64,000 nucleotides of DNA from Pseudoflavitalea rhizosphaerae (lineage in GTDB: Bacteria > Bacteroidota > Bacteroidia > Chitinophagales > Chitinophagaceae), in assembly GCF_003991355.1 (NCBI RefSeq), contig NZ_RCSU01000013.1, forward strand, positions 1-64,000, in the 5' to 3' direction. Each line of letters opens with the position of its first letter. Position 1 is the first letter of the stretch. Position numbers and translations under genes: made by a program. Shown one piece after another: positions 63,801 to 64,000 of the stretch. The notes below the pieces were generated by a model. That model worked only from the letters and a program-made list of their open reading frames with translations. It was not told the origin of the DNA and did no database searches.

Positions 63801-64000
63801 GCTACATCCAATTTGTGTTCAAAAACCACCAATTCATTCAGCTGACCGTCCAATGCACCTGTATTGCCATCACGTCCCATCATCATATCACGGCCATTAT
63901 TATCCGTATTCAGAACATTCAGTATGGCATCTGCAGTTGTGTAGTCTGTGCGGATACCGTTCAGCGATACAGTGGCATTATCCAGGTTGGTGGTTCCGTT
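60824..64000 (-). CDS. Large cell-surface protein with DUF8202-like repeats and T9SS type A sorting domain (5' truncated by window)
   Basis: The frame is open from 60824 to the right edge with no stop, so the N-terminus is missing; the visible part is 1058 codons. Seen in order: the end of a LamG/concanavalin-like domain, a module with YMSIKYGITF, WDATVNNGYHYNIAGIGRDD and GQYLVWGDN, a LamG-like segment, a second module with YLAIKYGITLHNSNNY, WDAAANSGFYNNVAGIGHD and NFLIWGDNG, a Cys-containing domain, an FnIII-like segment (NNKGFEIERSGDGNTWSRI) and a C-terminal T9SS type A sorting domain of about 75 residues (APNPVVGELRIEGLKG ... GVYFLSIQNENG). It should be exported through type IX secretion and attached to the surface. 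An adhesin or envelope role is likely but unproven. Confidence 0.85.
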   Translation of the reverse strand, partial: NGTTNLDNATVSLNGIRTDYTTADAILNVLNTDNNGRDMMMGRDGNTGALDGQLNELVVFEHKLDVAEMDRVETYMSIKYGITFANGTRDYKNSMNGTVWDATVNNGYHYNIAGIGRDDLGSLSQKQSWSTNTGRQVLISTTGLANTNAANTGVLSNGQYLVWGDNNLAKAPSENMTGVTGINKRFAAIWKVQNTGSIGTVRVAWPKGLTNMKLVQSPDNVFDASDVFTDMAGTQTVNGVEYAYADVTLSDGQYFTLAAFVQAPGGVTNGLSHWYRADKLTESGGTGTTLVKWTDFTSGVVTAQLGTGALPQFKTGDSAYFNFNPGINFTATNQSIGNITEPTLSSTDFDIFTMTKEGMSGTRFFNIGMDNTTLNGTNWDHPGLYTNGTIARRDNTGGSLGAPNPGNINFLTNVSSIMYHRFTNTSMSKGLNGNVMGAIYNHTARGAMTGGFMFGSNAVNVAGGDDAGFVGNIGELIIYGNGAITDAERNKVDAYLAIKYGITLHNSNNYTTSQDMVVWDAAANSGFYNNVAGIGHDFNSALLQKQSRSQHANTNGQVIMALGTIAPTNEENTGTIADGNFLIWGDNGNTQAMTNTAGTYTAFSYAGSVDNGRRMNRVWKVQNTSITDQLFIRFPQASVGTTTLANDACADYAIIFADDAAFTTNVTAIPLTLNGTNYEAMHGFPNGASYFTFGRVTPLSTGTVYLPEVVETTTEYNDNCGTGEWAQFNKAGDPAQKLLGVSGVSGPELDNLDVTITPEGVGYSGPVHTTNLMPRIASIVDNNPSPVSTGKLRVYYSADEMNATNVPGALTNGWFMYDGSADDVITDVYDNGLFTGGKAEAIAPDASGVEDGIYFVEFHNVPLGSSFVYLSSTQNLSAVLPVTLLSFNAQAGKNNIILKWATSNEQNNKGFEIERSGDGNTWSRIDFVGSKAVNGNSSSREDYVYVDNAPLADKNYYRLKQIDLDGRSKYSPVSMAIFSPALNITVAPNPVVGELRIEGLKGKNKISITNISGQVVRSISVEKDQILLIDMSRYVPGVYFLSIQNENGSFSRHKVLKR

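Overview
The window looks like a chromosome segment from a Bacteroidota bacterium, most likely family Chitinophagaceae (Chitinophaga/Niastella/Pseudobacter-like). The evidence is four SusC/SusD outer-membrane uptake pairs, three ECF sigma/FecR anti-sigma pairs with Bacteroidota-type C-terminal domains, GldA/GldG-like ABC transporters, a type IX secretion (T9SS) C-terminal sorting domain, and mixed-base, moderately GC coding sequence with little Shine-Dalgarno signal. The species cannot be named from the sequence alone. I saw no rRNA, tRNA, CRISPR array, transposase or prophage gene.

Layout. 1-8.4 kb: a palindromic repeat, then ECF sigma, FecR, SusC and SusD, converging on a GH88 unsaturated-glucuronyl hydrolase. 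8.5-17.5 kb: a small lipoprotein, then a large membrane-tethered sensor/regulator (beta-propeller, Y_Y_Y domain, LuxR HTH), a second SusC/SusD pair and a small secreted protein. The gap in front of this second susC carries a duplicated GTAGGG-N5-GTAGTG motif that is a good operator candidate. 17.5-30.4 kb: a mixed set consisting of a type IIG-like DNA methyltransferase, a DUF2157/DUF4401/GDYXXLXY membrane operon, an AraC-type regulator next to an outer-membrane barrel protein, a cysteine-synthase-family enzyme, a parvulin-like protein and a CBM9-like/serine hydrolase fusion.

30.6-40.9 kb (+ strand) and 44.8-57.2 kb (- strand) hold two paralogous cassettes facing each other. Each has ECF sigma, FecR, STN-containing SusC, SusD, a GldA-like ATPase and a fused ABC-2 permease/GldG protein. 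The minus-strand copy also carries a DUF4843 lipoprotein and a PKD-like lipoprotein, and it is preceded with almost no gap by a tandem pair of MutS-like ATPases (57.2-59.8 kb). This suggests a transcription unit of about 15 kb ending at a strong hairpin near 44.75 kb. Between the cassettes (41.1-44.7 kb) lie a small CxxC protein, a peroxiredoxin with a dehydrogenase-like N-terminal scar, a DsbA-like protein, an MFS exporter and a TonB C-terminal protein.

59.9-64 kb: a 122-bp nest of palindromes related to the repeat at the window's left edge, a small lipoprotein, a perfect 34-bp palindrome, and the 3' part of a large repeat-containing cell-surface protein with a T9SS sorting domain that runs off the right edge.

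The strongest candidate for an under-described system is the recurrent coupling of an ECF-sigma/FecR-controlled SusCD transporter to a dedicated GldA/GldFG-type ABC system, present twice here. The best regulatory lead is the duplicated motif upstream of the second susC beside a membrane-bound LuxR-type regulator.
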